From Microglena sp. YARC (taxonomy: Eukaryota; Chlorophyta; Chlorophyceae; Chlamydomonadales; Chlamydomonadaceae): DNA of 64,000 nt. The notes beneath the pieces are model-generated. The model was not told the DNA's origin. It was given only the letters and a program-made list of their open reading frames with translations, and made no database searches. The DNA lies in the NCBI GenBank assembly GCA_022414725.1, contig CM039464.1, positions 51,068,921-51,132,920 of the forward strand, read 5' to 3'. Shown here one piece after another: positions 8,135 through 18,131 of the stretch (the stretch's first letter is position 1; each line of letters opens with the position of its first letter). Position numbers and translations under genes: made by a program.

Positions 8135-11100
8135 GTGAGTGTGTTGGGGGGGGGGTATGGAGTGGTGGGGGGGGGGGGGGGTAGGTAGTGTGTGTGTGGG
8201 GGGGTAGGGGGCGGTAGGGCAAGGCTGACAACACAGATGAACTTCCGCTTGTCTGAGGGGAATGGGGAGTGCTACTATGCTGTTGGTGAGTGTGTGTGTG
8301 GGGGGGGTAGGGGGCGGTAGGGCAAGGCTGACAACACAGATGAACTTCCGCTTGTCTGAGGGGAATGGGGAGTGCTACTATGCTGTTGGTGAGTGTGTGT
8401 GGGGGGGGGTAGGTAGTGTGTGTGGGGGGGGGGTAGGGGGCGGTAGGGCAAGGCTGACAAACAGATGACTTCCGCTTGTCTGAGGGGAATGGGGGAGTGC
8501 TACTATGCGTTGGTGAGTGTGTGTGTGGGGGGGTAGGTAGTGTGTGTGTGGGGGGGTAGGGGGGCGGTAGGGCAAGGCTGACAACACAGATGAACTTCCG
8601 CTTGTCTGAGGGGAATGGGGAGTGCTACTATGCTGTTGGTGAGTGTGTGTGTGGGGGGGTAGGTAGTGTGTGTGTGGGGGGGTAGGGGGCGGTAGGGCAA
8701 GGCTGACAACACAGATGAACTTCCGCTTGTCTGAGGGGAATGGGGAGTGCTACTACGCTGTCGGTGAGTGGGGGTAGGGGGTGGTATGGAGTAGGTGGTA
8801 AAGGGCTGTAAGGGGTAGGGGGTCGTAGGGGCTAGGGATCTGCAGGCGCATGGTGGTGGTGTCGTTAGGGCAATGCTCACGACACTGATGAACTTCGGCT
8901 TGTCTGAGGTGAAATGGGGAGTGCTACTACGCTGTTGGTGAGTGGGGGCTAGGGGGTATAGGAAGGGGGGGTGGGTAGGGGTAGGGGGGGTTGGGAAAGG
9001 CTGACAACACAGATGAACTTCCGTTTGTCTGAGGGAATGGGGAGGTGCTACTACGCTGTTGGTGAGTGGGGCTGAAATAGGGGGTATAGGAACCGGGGGG
9101 GTGGGTAGGGGGTAGGGGGGTTGGAAAAGGCTGACAACACAGATGAACTTCCGTTTGTCTGAGGGGAATGGGGCAGTGCTACTACGCTGTTGGTGAGTGG
9201 GGCTAGGGGGTATAGGAAGGGGGGTGGGTAGGGGGTAGGGGGGGTTGGGAAAGGCTGACAACACAGATGAACTTCCGTTTGTCTGAGGTGAATGGGGAGT
9301 GCTACTACGTTGTTGGTGAGTGGGGCTAGGGGGTATAGGAAGGGGGGGTGGGTAGGAGGTAGGGGGGGTTGGAAAGGCTGACAACACAGATGAACTTCCG
9401 TTTGTCTGAGGGGAATGGGGAGTGCTACTACGCTGTCAGTGAGTGGGGGTGGGGGGGTAGGTGGCGGTAGGGGGTGGTATGGAGTAGGTGGTAAGGAGTG
9501 GTAGGGGGCCGTATGGGCTACGGTTCTGTAGGCTCATGTCGGTACTGTAGTTAGGGCAATGCTCACGACACAGATGAACTTCCGCTTGTCTAAGGGGAAT
9601 GGGGAGTGCTGCTATGCTGTTGGTGAGTGGGGCTAGGGGGTAGGGGGCGGTAGGGGGTAGGGGGTGGTATGGAGAAGGTGGTAAGGGGCGGTAGGGGGGT
9701 AGGGGGCCGTAGGGGCTAGGGATCTGGCAAGGCACATGGTGTTGTTGTCGTTAAGGCAAGGCTGACAACACAAATGAACTTCTGCTTGTCAGAGGGCAAT
9801 AGGGAGTGCTACTACGCTGTTGGTGAGTGTGGCTAGGGGATAGGGTGGTGGTGGTATGGAGTAGGCGCTAAGGGGCGGTATGGGGTAGGGGTCCGTAGGG
9901 GTAGGGGGCGGTATGGAGTAGCTGGTAAGGGGTCCGAAGGGGCTAGGGGTCTGCAGGCGCATGGTGGTGTTGTAGATAGGGCAATGCTCACGACACAGAT
10001 GAACTTCCGTTTGTCTGAGGAAAATGGGGAGTGCTACTACGCGGGGGGGGGGGGGGGGTAGGTAGTGTGTGTGTGGGGGGGTAGGGGGGGGTACGGGGCA
10101 AGGCTGACAACACAGATGAACTTCGCTTGTCCTGAGGGGATGGGGGAGTGCTACTATGCTGTTGGTGAGGTGGTGTGTGTGGGGGGTAGGGGCGGTAGGG
10201 GCAAGGCTGACAACACAGATGAACTTCCGCTTGTCTGAGGGGAATGGGGAGTGCTACTATGCTGTTGGTGTGAGTGTGTGTGGGGGGGGGGTAGGTAGTG
10301 TGTGTGTGGGGGGGGTAGGGGGCGGTAAGGGCAAGGCTGACAACACAGATGAACTTCCGCTTGTCTGAGGGGAATGGGGAGTGCTACTATGCTGTTGGTG
10401 AGTGTGTGTGTGGGGGGTAGGTAGTGTGTGTGTGGGGGGGTAGGGGGCGGTAGGGCAAGGCTGACAACACAGATGAACTTCCGCTTGTCTGAGGGGAGGG
10501 GAATGGGGAGTGCTACTATCCGCTTGTTGGTGGAGTGTGTGTGTGGGGGGTAGGTAGTGTGTGTGTGGGGGGTAGGGGGCGGTAGGGCAAGGCTGACAAC
10601 ACAGATGAACTTCCGCTTGTCTGAGGGGAAATGGGGAGTGCTACTACGCTGTTGTCGGTGAGTGGGGGTAGGGGTGGTATGGAGTAGGTGGTAAAGGGCT
10701 GTAAGGGGTAGGGGGTCGTAGGGGCTAGGGATCTGCAGGCGCATGGTGGTGGTGTCGTTAGGCGCAATGCTCACTGACACTGATGAACTTCGGCTTTGTC
10801 TGAGGTGAATGGGGAGTGCTACTACGCTGTTGGTGAGTGGGGCTAGGGGGTATAGGAAGGGGGGGTGGGTAGGGGGTGGGGGGGTTTGGGAAAGGCTGAC
10901 AACACAGATGAACCTTCCGTTTGTCTGAGGGGAATGGGGAGTGCTACTACGCTTGTTGGTGAGTGGGGGCTGAGGGGGTATAGGAGGGGGGTGGGTAAGG
11001 GGGTAGGGGGGGTTGGGAAAGGCTGACAAACACAGATGAACTTCCGTTTGTCTGAGGTGAACTGGGGAGTGCTACTCCACGCTGTTGGGTGAGTGGGGCT

Positions 11101-12090
11101 AGGGGGTATAGGAAGGGGGGTGGGTAGGGGGTAGGGGGGGTTGGGAAAGGCTGACAACAACAGATGAACTTCCGTTTGTCTGAGGTGAATGGGGAGTGCT
11201 ACTACGCTGTTGGTGAGTGGGGCTAGGGGGTATATGGAAGGGGGGGTGGGTAGGGGGTAGGGGGGTTGGGAAAGGCTGACAACACAGATGAAACTTCCGT
11301 TTGTCTGAGGGAATGGGGTGTGCTACTACGCTGTCAGTGAGTGGGGGTGGGGGGTAGGTGGGCGGTAGGGGGTGGTATGGAGTAGGTGGTAAGGAGTGGT
11401 AGGGGGGCCGTATGGGCTACGGTTCTGTAGGCTCATGTCGGTACTCCGGTAGTTAGGGGCAATGCTCACGACACAGATGAACTTCCGCTTGTCTAAGGGG
11501 AATGGGGAGTGCTGCTATGCTGTTGGTGAGTGGCGGCTGGGGGTAGGGGGCGGTAGGGGGTAGGGGGTGGTATGGAGAAGGTGGTAAGGGGGCGGTAGGG
11601 GGGTAGGGGGCGTAGGGGCTAGGGATCTGCAGGCACATGGTGTTGTTGTCGTTAAGGCAAGGCTGACAACACAAATGAAACTTCTGCTTGTCAGAGGGCA
11701 AATAGGGAGTGCTACTACGCTGTTGGTGAGTGTGGCTAGGGGATAGGGTGGTGGTGGTATGGAGTAGGCGCGCTAAGGGGCGGTATGGGGTAGGGGTCCG
11801 TAGGGGTAGGGGGCGGTATGGAGTAGCCCCCTGGGTAAGGGGTCCCGAAGGGGCTAGGGGTTCTGCAGGCGCATGGTGGTGTTGTAGATAGGGCAATGCT
11901 CTACGACACAGATGAACTTCCGTTTGTCTGAGGAAAAATGGGAGTGCTACTACGCTGTTTGGTGAGTGGGGCTAAGAGGGTATGGGGTGTGGTGTGTGGG
12001 GGGGTAGGGGGCGGTAGGTCAAGGCTGAAAAACACAGATGAACTTCTGCTTGTCTGAGGGGAATGGGGAGTGCGACTACGCCGATGGTGA
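8135..12090 (+). repeat. Intron 2 array: about 27 copies of E2 3' edge plus donor
   Basis: Units of about 100-190 bp each carry ACAACACAGATGAACTTC, TGTCTGAGGGGAATGG, GTGCTACTA and then GTTGGTGAGTG. Each is therefore the last 60 or so bases of E2 and its GTGAG donor, followed by a G-rich spacer. Every unit also has ACACAG before ATGAAC, a possible acceptor, so each could act as a 40-50-base cassette exon. Spacers fall into subfamilies (GTGTGGGGGGGTAGG; GGCTAGGGGGTATAGG; GGTGGTATGGAGTAGG). Confidence 0.9.
10041..11960 (+). repeat. Second copy of a 1.9-kb block (first copy about 8160-10040)
   Basis: The order of spacer subfamilies in 8160-10040 repeats in 10041-11960 with an offset near 1890 bases. 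For example, the CTGCAGGCGCATGGTGG landmark at about 8841 recurs at about 10733, and GTTCTGTAGGCTCATGTCGG at about 9522 recurs near 11422. The second copy differs mainly by single-base insertions and deletions. That is more like uncorrected long-read sequence than a diverged duplicate. Confidence 0.7.
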
Positions 12091-12292
12091 GTGAGGCTAG
12101 AGTGTGTGTGTGTGTGTGTGGTTCGTGGGGGGGGGGGGGGGGGGGTAGGGGCTAGGCATCTGCAGGCACATGTAGGTATTGTAGTTAGGGCAATGCTAAG
12201 GAATTTCTGCAAACTACACAGATGCATCACGCTGTTACAACACACAGAACAGCGTCTTATCGCCGGGGACCTTCTGCCCTTTGCCCCCCCCC

Positions 12293-12342
<50 letters not shown>

Positions 12343-12343
12343 G

Positions 12344-12450
12344 TGTCGGAAGACGACGGTTACCCGGGGATTGGAGGAGGAGCAGTTAGAGAGATCCTTG
12401 GAAAGTCTCAAGAGCCTCCATGGCACAGCTCTCTCACTGCTCATGTGGGG
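12344..12450 (+). pseudogene. GTPase gene, partial copy A of exon E3
   Basis: After (CA)n and CAG the frame reads VSEDDGYP, then shifts by one base to RGLEEEQLERSLESLKSLHG. This matches the family block following E2 (VEDNG...GL.E.E...SL..L). It then diverges and stops at TAG. It could be a decayed upstream copy of E3's 5' edge or a true exon carrying an assembly indel. Confidence 0.6.
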
Positions 12451-12733
12451 TGTTGTGTAGCTTAGAGCGATGCTGATGAATCTTTCGCTACACAAAAGCA
12501 GATTTATCACACAGGCCAACACACACAGAACACTTACCCCATCCTCCCTGCCCACCCCACCCTACCCTTCTCAGATATTGAAGACGTGGGTGTTTGTAGT
12601 TTCGCGCGGTGCTGAGCAATCTTTGCAACACAAAATCAGATTTATCACACAGCAACAGGACACACAGAACAGTCCTTACCCCCCCCCCCCCCCCACACAC
12701 ACACACAACCACCACCACCACCACCCACCCCAG

Positions 12734-12950
12734 GTGTTTGAATGACGGATCGGTTTACCCGAAGGGATTGGAGGAGCATCAGTTAGAAGAGCTCCTTAAG
12801 AGTCCTCCGCCTCATGGCATCACTCTCTTACCGTCATGTGTACGTGGTGAAAGGACATTGTTGGCGCCAATGGGCGTCGCTGCGTGCTTGCGGCTGTGAC
12901 AGCAGACTGCTTGGAAGATCTTGACTGTAAAGACTCTGAAGAGTGGGCAG
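12734..12950 (+). CDS. GTPase gene, exon E3 candidate (copy B), frame-disrupted
   Basis: It follows CCCCAG. Frames in sequence give V-F-E, then YPKGLEEHQLEELLKS, then VKDIVGANGRRCVLAAV and DCLEDLDCKDSEEWA before GCAG|GTGGGA. At least two single-base shifts separate these blocks. The content corresponds to the helix-rich segment between E2 and the P-loop. A further partial copy of the 3' half lies at 13084-13201 and ends CKDLRVE|GTGGGG, closer to the family's LDLRVAV just before the P-loop. Which copy is spliced in cannot be decided from sequence. Confidence 0.5.
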
Positions 12951-13083
12951 GTGGGATGGGTTTGGTGGGCAGCCGATGGGCAGAATCTGTGTTTGTGTCG
13001 GGTGTGTTACGTGTATGTTGTGTCGGTTGGCTGGATCTGTCCTGATGGGCGGAATCTGTGTTTGTGTCGGTTGTGTGTGTGTT

Positions 13084-13201
13084 CATGTGTATGTGGTGAA
13101 GGACATTGTTGGAGCCTGCACACGGTCGTCGCTGCGTGGCTTGCGGCTGTGAAGCTAGACTGCTTGGAAGACTCTTGACTGCAAAGACTTGAGGGTGGAA
13201 G
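13084..13201 (+). pseudogene. GTPase gene, second copy of E3 3' half
   Basis: Shares VYVVKDIVGA, the CGGCTGTGA...GACTGCTTGGAAGA block and a GTGGG donor with 12835-12950, but has an in-frame TGA. Its end, KDLRVE, fits the strand that leads into the P-loop better than the other copy. Confidence 0.5.
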
Positions 13202-13324
13202 GTGGGGGTGTATTATATTGCTACATGGTTGCCCAGTGTGTGGTGGGGGGTTGGGGGGTGGGGGGGGTGGCCGGGGGGGGCATTCGCATGGGTGTTAATT
13301 GGGATTTTACATGTATTTTGAGCG

Positions 13325-14335
13325 GTTCAGGTGAGGTGGATTGGATTTGACTGTTACATGGGTTTTTATTTTTAGGGTTGCATGCGACGGTGAAATTGGA
13401 TTGGAATGTTACATGTTTTTAGGGTTGCAGGTGAGGTGGATTGGGATTGGATTGTTACATTGGTTAGGGGGGGTTGCAGGTGGACTGGATTGGATTGTTA
13501 CATGGTTTATAGGGTTGCAGGTCATGTGGATTATATTGTTACATGGTTTTTATAGGGTTACCAGGTGAGGTGGATTGGATTGGATTGTTTACATGGGGTT
13601 TATAGGGTTGGCAGTGAGGAATGGATTTATATGTTGCATGGTTTTTATATAGGGTTACAGGTGAGGTGGATTGGGTTCGGATTGGATTGTTACATGGTTT
13701 ATATGGTTGCAGGTGAGGTGGATTTGATTGTATCATGGATTGTTAGGGTTGCAGGTGAGGTGGATTGGATTGGATTCGTTACATGGTTTTGAAGGTGCAG
13801 GTGAGGTGGATTAGATTGGTCACATGGCTTTAAGGGTTGCAGGGGTGTATTGGATTGTTACATGGTTTTTGAAGGTTGCAGGTGAGGTGGATTAGATTGT
13901 TACATGGCTTTTAGGGTGGCAGGGGTGTAATGGATTGTTACATGGTTTTTGAGGGTTGCATGTAAGGTGGATTAGATTGTTACATGGTTTTTAGAGTTGC
14001 AGGGGTGGATTTGGATGGGTTACACTGGTTTTTTAGGGTTGCAGATGAGGTGGATTGGATTGTTACATGGTTTTATAGGGTTGCAGGTGTGGTGGATTAG
14101 ATTGGATTGTTACATGGTTTATAGGGTTGCAGGTGAGGTGGACTGGATTGTTACATGGTTATTGAGGGTTGCAGGTACGGTGGAATTAGATTGTTACATT
14201 GGTTTTTATACCGTTGCAGGCTGAGGTGGGATTGGATTCGGTTCGTTACATTGTTTTTTTGTGTTTGTTCTTAGGTGAGGTGGACTGGATTGGATTGTTA
14301 CAGTGGTTTGTTTGGGTTGCAGGGTGAGGGTGGGG
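13325..14335 (+). repeat. About 22 tandem units around CAG|GTGAGG (intron 3)
   Basis: Period is about 45 bases, with consensus TTACATGGTTTTTAGGG, TTGCAG, GTGAGGTGGATTGGATTG. Each unit has a pyrimidine/T-rich stretch and CAG abutting GTGAGG, so an acceptor and a donor meet with no exon between them. I cannot assign the unit securely to an exon edge, but it fits this gene's general pattern. Confidence 0.85.
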
Positions 14336-14454
14336 GAGGAGGGGGGGGGGGTAAAACCAAGCACACATAGCTCACACCAATCCAACCTGCTCCAATCATA
14401 ACACCCATCATTCCCCACCCCACCTGTCCCCCCCCCCCCCCCTGCCCCTCTCAG

Positions 14455-14925
14455 CGTTGAAAGTGGCACATACAAGTGGCACGCATTCATCCCATCACCC
14501 ACCCACCTCTCCTCCCACTCCCGCCTCCTGCTCCCCACTCCCTCCCCACTCCTCCCCTCCCCCACTGTCTCCCCTAGTTGCGGGCAGCGCTGACCACAGT
14601 GGCCAAGAGCGGGCATTGGTTGCCGTCTCTCTCCCCCCCCCTTCCCCCCCCCCCCCCCCCTTGTGTCCAACTCAGTTCATCCACCCATCCCATCCCCCCA
14701 CCTGCCCCCCCCCCCCTCTCTCCCCCCCCCCCCCCCCCCCCCCAGTTGCGGGCAGCGCTGAAAGTGGCAAGAGCACATTGGTGGCCGTCCCCCCGCCCTC
14801 CCCCCCCCACCGTGATCCACTCAGTTCTATCCCATCCCATTTCATCCCATCCCATCCCCCCCCCTCCCCCCCCCCAGTTGCGGCAGCGCTGAAAGTGGCA
14901 AGAGCACAATTGGTGGCCGTCCTCG
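14455..14925 (+). repeat. Four upstream copies of the P-loop exon's 5' edge
   Basis: Copies follow CAG or TAG at 14455 (degenerate), 14578 (degenerate), 14746 and 14878. The copy at 14746 is intact and, with a leading G, reads VAGSAESGKSTLVAV. This is a perfect G1 motif (GxxxxGKST). Spacers are almost pure C with CATCCCATCC blocks. All are upstream of the longest copy at 15038. Confidence 0.85.
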
Positions 14926-15037
14926 CCCGCCCTCCCCAACCCCCCACCCCCCGTGATCCACTCAGTTCATCCCATCCCAATTTCTCCCATCCCATCCCCC
15001 CCACCTCCCCCCCCCACCCCGACACACCGCCCCCCAG

Positions 15038-15264
15038 TTGCGGGCCAGCGTTGAAAGTGGCCGAAGAAGAGCACATTGGTGGCCGTCCTCTCTCAGGGTT
15101 CTGACGGTCGGGCCCCAGCTGGACTTGTGGTCATGGAGTGCCCGTATGGGCTATCCTGAGGCACAAGCCACATGGAGGTTGAGAGTGGCCGCACCAGTTC
15201 GATATCGCAGCAGGTGTTGGGATACGACAGCGATGGACGAGTGCTGAACTATGCTGGCGTATCA
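15038..15264 (+). CDS. GTPase gene, exon E4: P-loop to switch I, frame-disrupted
   Basis: The exon follows CCCCCAG. It holds the G1 region (AGCGTTGAAAGTGGC...AGCACATTGGTGGCC), a segment corresponding to GELDNGRG.AR...RHKHE scattered over frames, then in one frame EVESGRTSSISQQVLGYDSDGRVLNYAGVS. The SGRTSSIS block is the family's switch I (G2) signature. Several single-base indels (GGGCCAGCG, GGCCGAAGAAGAG) break the frame. A copy of the 3' edge lies at 15385-15467 with donor TCAG|GTAGGG. The protein identity is certain; an intact frame is not visible here. Confidence 0.7.
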
Positions 15265-15384
15265 GTAGGGTCACTAATGCTTTGTACCACACACACACAC
15301 ACACACAATATAAAGTTACCACACAACATACAGTCACCCTCCCACACACACGCCCCCCCCCCCCCCCCCCCCCCCCCCCCTTTT

Positions 15385-15467
15385 GGTGGACACACCAGTT
15401 CGATATCAGAGCAGGGTGTTGGGATACGACAGTGATGGACGAGTGCTGAACTGTGCTGGTGTCTCAG
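15385..15467 (+). repeat. Copy of E4 3' edge with donor
   Basis: CACACCAGTTCGATATC, TGTTGGGATACGAC and GAGTGCTGAACT repeat the end of E4, including GATGGACGAGTG, and finish at GTCTCAG|GTAGGG. It lies downstream of E4, beyond a CA run and a poly-C run. Confidence 0.8.
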
Positions 15468-15589
15468 GTAGGGGCACCATGCTGTGTGCAGCCCCCCCAC
15501 CCACCCACCCACCCCGCCCCTGTGCCTTCTCAGATATCTTCCAAGGCCTAACCGCTCAATGCTCCACCACCCCCACCTAACTACCGCCC

Positions 15590-16192
15590 CCGTGCGCAGC
15601 CCTCCTCCTCCCCCCCTCCACCTCCACCTCACCTCCCCCTCCTCCTCCCCTCCACCCTCCCCTCCCCCTCCACTCCACCCCCCCTCCCCCTCCTCCTGCC
15701 CTCCCCTACCTTAGCACTTGCATCCATCCTGTCCGCAGTCCTCCCCCTCCCCCCCTCCCTCCTTCCCCCCCTCCTCCCCTTTCTCCTCCCCTTTCTCCTC
15801 CCCCTCCCCCTTCACTCCCCCTCCCCCCTCCCCCTCCCCTCCCCTCCACTCCACTCCACTCCACCACCGCACTTGCATCCTCCCGCCTCTGCAGTCCAAC
15901 CACCACCAACCACCACCACCTCACCCCTTGCATCCTCCCGCCTCTGCAGCCCCCACCACCACCACCACCACCACCTAACCCCTTTCATCCTCCCGCTCTC
16001 TGCAGCCCCACCACACCACCACCACCACCTAACCCTTGCATCCTCCGCCTCTGCAGCCCACCACCACCACCACCTAATCCCTTGCATCCTCCCGCCTCTG
16101 CAGCCACCACCACCACCACCTAATCCCTTGCATCCTCCGCCTCTGCAGCCCACCACCACCACCACCTAACCCCTTGCATCCTCCCCCTGCAG
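15590..16192 (+). repeat. C-rich and (CCACCA)n array carrying E5 acceptor copies
   Basis: First comes CCTCCCCCTCC-type sequence. From about 15870 there are units of about 50 bases, TTGCATCCTCCCGCCTCTGCAGCCC followed by a CCA run. The CTGCAGCCC core equals the acceptor and first bases of E5 (CAG|CCCTCATG). Six or seven copies lie upstream of E5. Confidence 0.7.
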
Positions 16193-16420
16193 CCCTTATG
16201 CCCCTCTGAGATATCTTCCAAGGCCTCCAAGCTGGCTCACCTCCATATGCATGGGCACCACACACACACACAAAACACAGACACACTGTTTGTGTTTACA
16301 CCTTGTCCCCCACTCCCCCTCCACCCCACCCCTAATCACCCCACAGCCCTCATGCCCTCTGAGATATCTTCCAAGGCCTCCAAGCTGCTTACCCTCATTG
16401 ACATGCACACCACACACAAG
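16193..16420 (+). repeat. Two upstream copies of exon E5
   Basis: Copies after AG at 16193 and 16347 read, with a leading G, ALMPSEISSKASKLLTLIDM (the second copy is clean). This corresponds to the family block EICESSSKMITFIDL before the G3 motif. Both then run into CACACC sequence rather than the DxxGHE codons. A shorter fragment (ATATCTTCCAAGGCC) lies at 15533. Confidence 0.8.
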
Positions 16421-16478
16421 TCTGCCACCCACCTAACCCTCCCCCCCCCAACCCCCAACACCCCCCCACCTTGTGCAG

Positions 16479-16552
16479 CCCTCATGCCTCTCTGAGATAT
16501 CCTTCACAGGCCTCCAAGCCTGCTTACTTCATTGACATGGGCGGCCCATGAG
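16479..16552 (+). CDS. GTPase gene, exon E5 with G3 motif, indel-bearing
   Basis: This is the only E5 copy that continues to the G3 (switch II) codons. TTCATTGACATGGGCGGCC...CATGAG reads FIDMGG then, past one extra C, HE before GTGGGT. DMGGHE fits the DxxGHE motif of GTPBP1 (DLAGHE), and E6 continues RYLKTT as expected. Relative to the clean copy at 16347 it has four or so single-base indels. A copy of its 3' edge (GGCCATGAGGTGGGTGAGGCAT) lies at 16681-16702. Confidence 0.7.
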
Positions 16553-16852
16553 GTGGGTGAGGCATGGAGGACATCCGGGTGGGGTGGGGGATATTGTGGT
16601 GGGTATGGGCGGGGTGGTGTGGTATAGGGGACGTCGGGGCGGGCGGGCGGGAGGGAGGGGAGGGGAGGGCATGTTTGGTCGGCCATGAGGTGGGTGAGGC
16701 ATAGAGGACATCGTGGGCAGGGGTGGGTGGGTGTGTGTGTGTGGGGGGGGGGGGGGGGCATGATATATCAGCATCCATAAATATTATCATCTGTTGTGCC
16801 GCAGTGGGTAGGACCAATTCCAATCCTTAACCCCCCATGGCCCCGTACAAGG

Positions 16853-17247
16853 TTTTCTTTCTTTTTTCAATTTTATTGTTACATGTTTTTTAGGCAACTC
16901 TGGGCTGCTCACCAGGGTGTGTTACAGCACACACGCAAGACACACACGAGCTTGGCCACCCACACACAGTCACGCACAGTCACGCACAGTCACACACGGT
17001 CACACAGTCACACACAGTCACGCACGGTCACACACAGTCACGCCCTACGGGTCAGGGCGGTACGCGGTCGCACTCAGGGTTGTTCAGTATACTGCAGTGG
17101 GTAGGACCAATTATAATACTTTAGCACCCCATGGCCCCACTGAAGTTTGTCAGCAAAGCAAGACGCAAGCGTTCTGAACAACCCTGGTGAGCAGCCCAGA
17201 GTTGCCTAAAAACATGTAACAATCAAATTGAAAGAAGAAAAAAAACT
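16853..17247. mobile_element. Inverted-repeat element in intron 5
   Basis: The arm 16875-16918 (ATTGTTACATGTTTTTTAGG...CTCACCAGGGT) is repeated inverted at 17181-17224 with almost no mismatch. Weaker T/A-rich inverted homology extends both arms outward. The 260-bp interior has CACACAGTCACGC repeats. The block GCAGTGGGTAGGACCAATT is also directly duplicated (16801 and 17095). It looks like a foldback/MITE-like insertion. Confidence 0.6.
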
Positions 17248-17356
17248 TGAGGAGGATATGTTGTGTCGCAGGCGTGTGTGAAATAAAAAACTCACAAAAA
17301 TTTGATCATTCAATTTTTCAAAAGCTTTAAATTTTCACTGTGTGAACTTCTAACAG

Positions 17357-18050
17357 AGAGACCTGAAGACCACGCTATAAGGCATTCGGCTCTGCTGCCA
17401 ACATTTAAAAATCCTCAAAATTCACTAACTCTCAAAAAAAAAATTTTTTTTTTTTTTTTTTTAGTTTTACAATTTCCTCCGTGTGTCTCCCGTTGTGGTC
17501 TTCTGTGTGTTGCTGAGGTACCTGAAGACCACCCTACATGGCATGACGGCTCTGCTGCCCAACTACACCTTGCTGTGTGTGTGTGCATCGACCGGCTTGG
17601 GGCACATGAGCAGGGAACACCTAGCCGTGGCTGCAACTAAAAAAACAAAAACTTAAAAAAAAAGGGATTTTCAAAAGTTTCACAATTTTCCTTATGTGTC
17701 TTCTCGCAGAGGAACCTGAAGACCACCCTATATGGCATGACAGCTCTGCTGCCCGCATTTTAAATCCTCACAAATTCAAAACTCTCAGAAAATCGAAACT
17801 CTCAAAAATGCTATTTAAAAAAAAAAAAAAAAAAAATCGCTTGTGTACCTTCTCGTTGAGGTACCTGAAGACCACTCTATATGGCATGACGGCTCTGCTG
17901 CCAACATTTAAAATCCTCACAAATTCAAAACTCTACAAAAATCAAAACTCTAAAAAAATAAATTTCCAAATTTTCCTTATGTGTCTTCTCGTAGAGGTAC
18001 CTGAAGACCACCCTATGTGGCATGGCGGCTCTGTTGCCAAAAATTCAATT
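17357..18050 (+). repeat. Five upstream copies of E6 5' edge
   Basis: Copies of AGGTACCTGAAGACCACCCTATATGG-type sequence start at 17357, 17515, 17710, 17859 and 17995. They are 50 bases long, except the second, which runs about 120 bases into CATGAGCAGGGAACACC. Spacers are A/T-rich (TTTAAAATCCTCACAAATTC). Three keep an AG acceptor; those at 17515 and 17859 have TG instead. Confidence 0.85.
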
Positions 18051-18131
18051 TTTCAAAAGTCAAAAACTTGAAGAAAACTATTTTTCAATTTTTAAAAAGT
18101 TTGGAATTTTCACTGTGTTGTCATCTTGCAG

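Noticed and set aside
8262..12341. Minus-strand Pro/Thr-rich frames across the E2-edge array
   Set aside because: Antisense of G-rich spacers; the meaningful signal is the plus-strand E2 edge.
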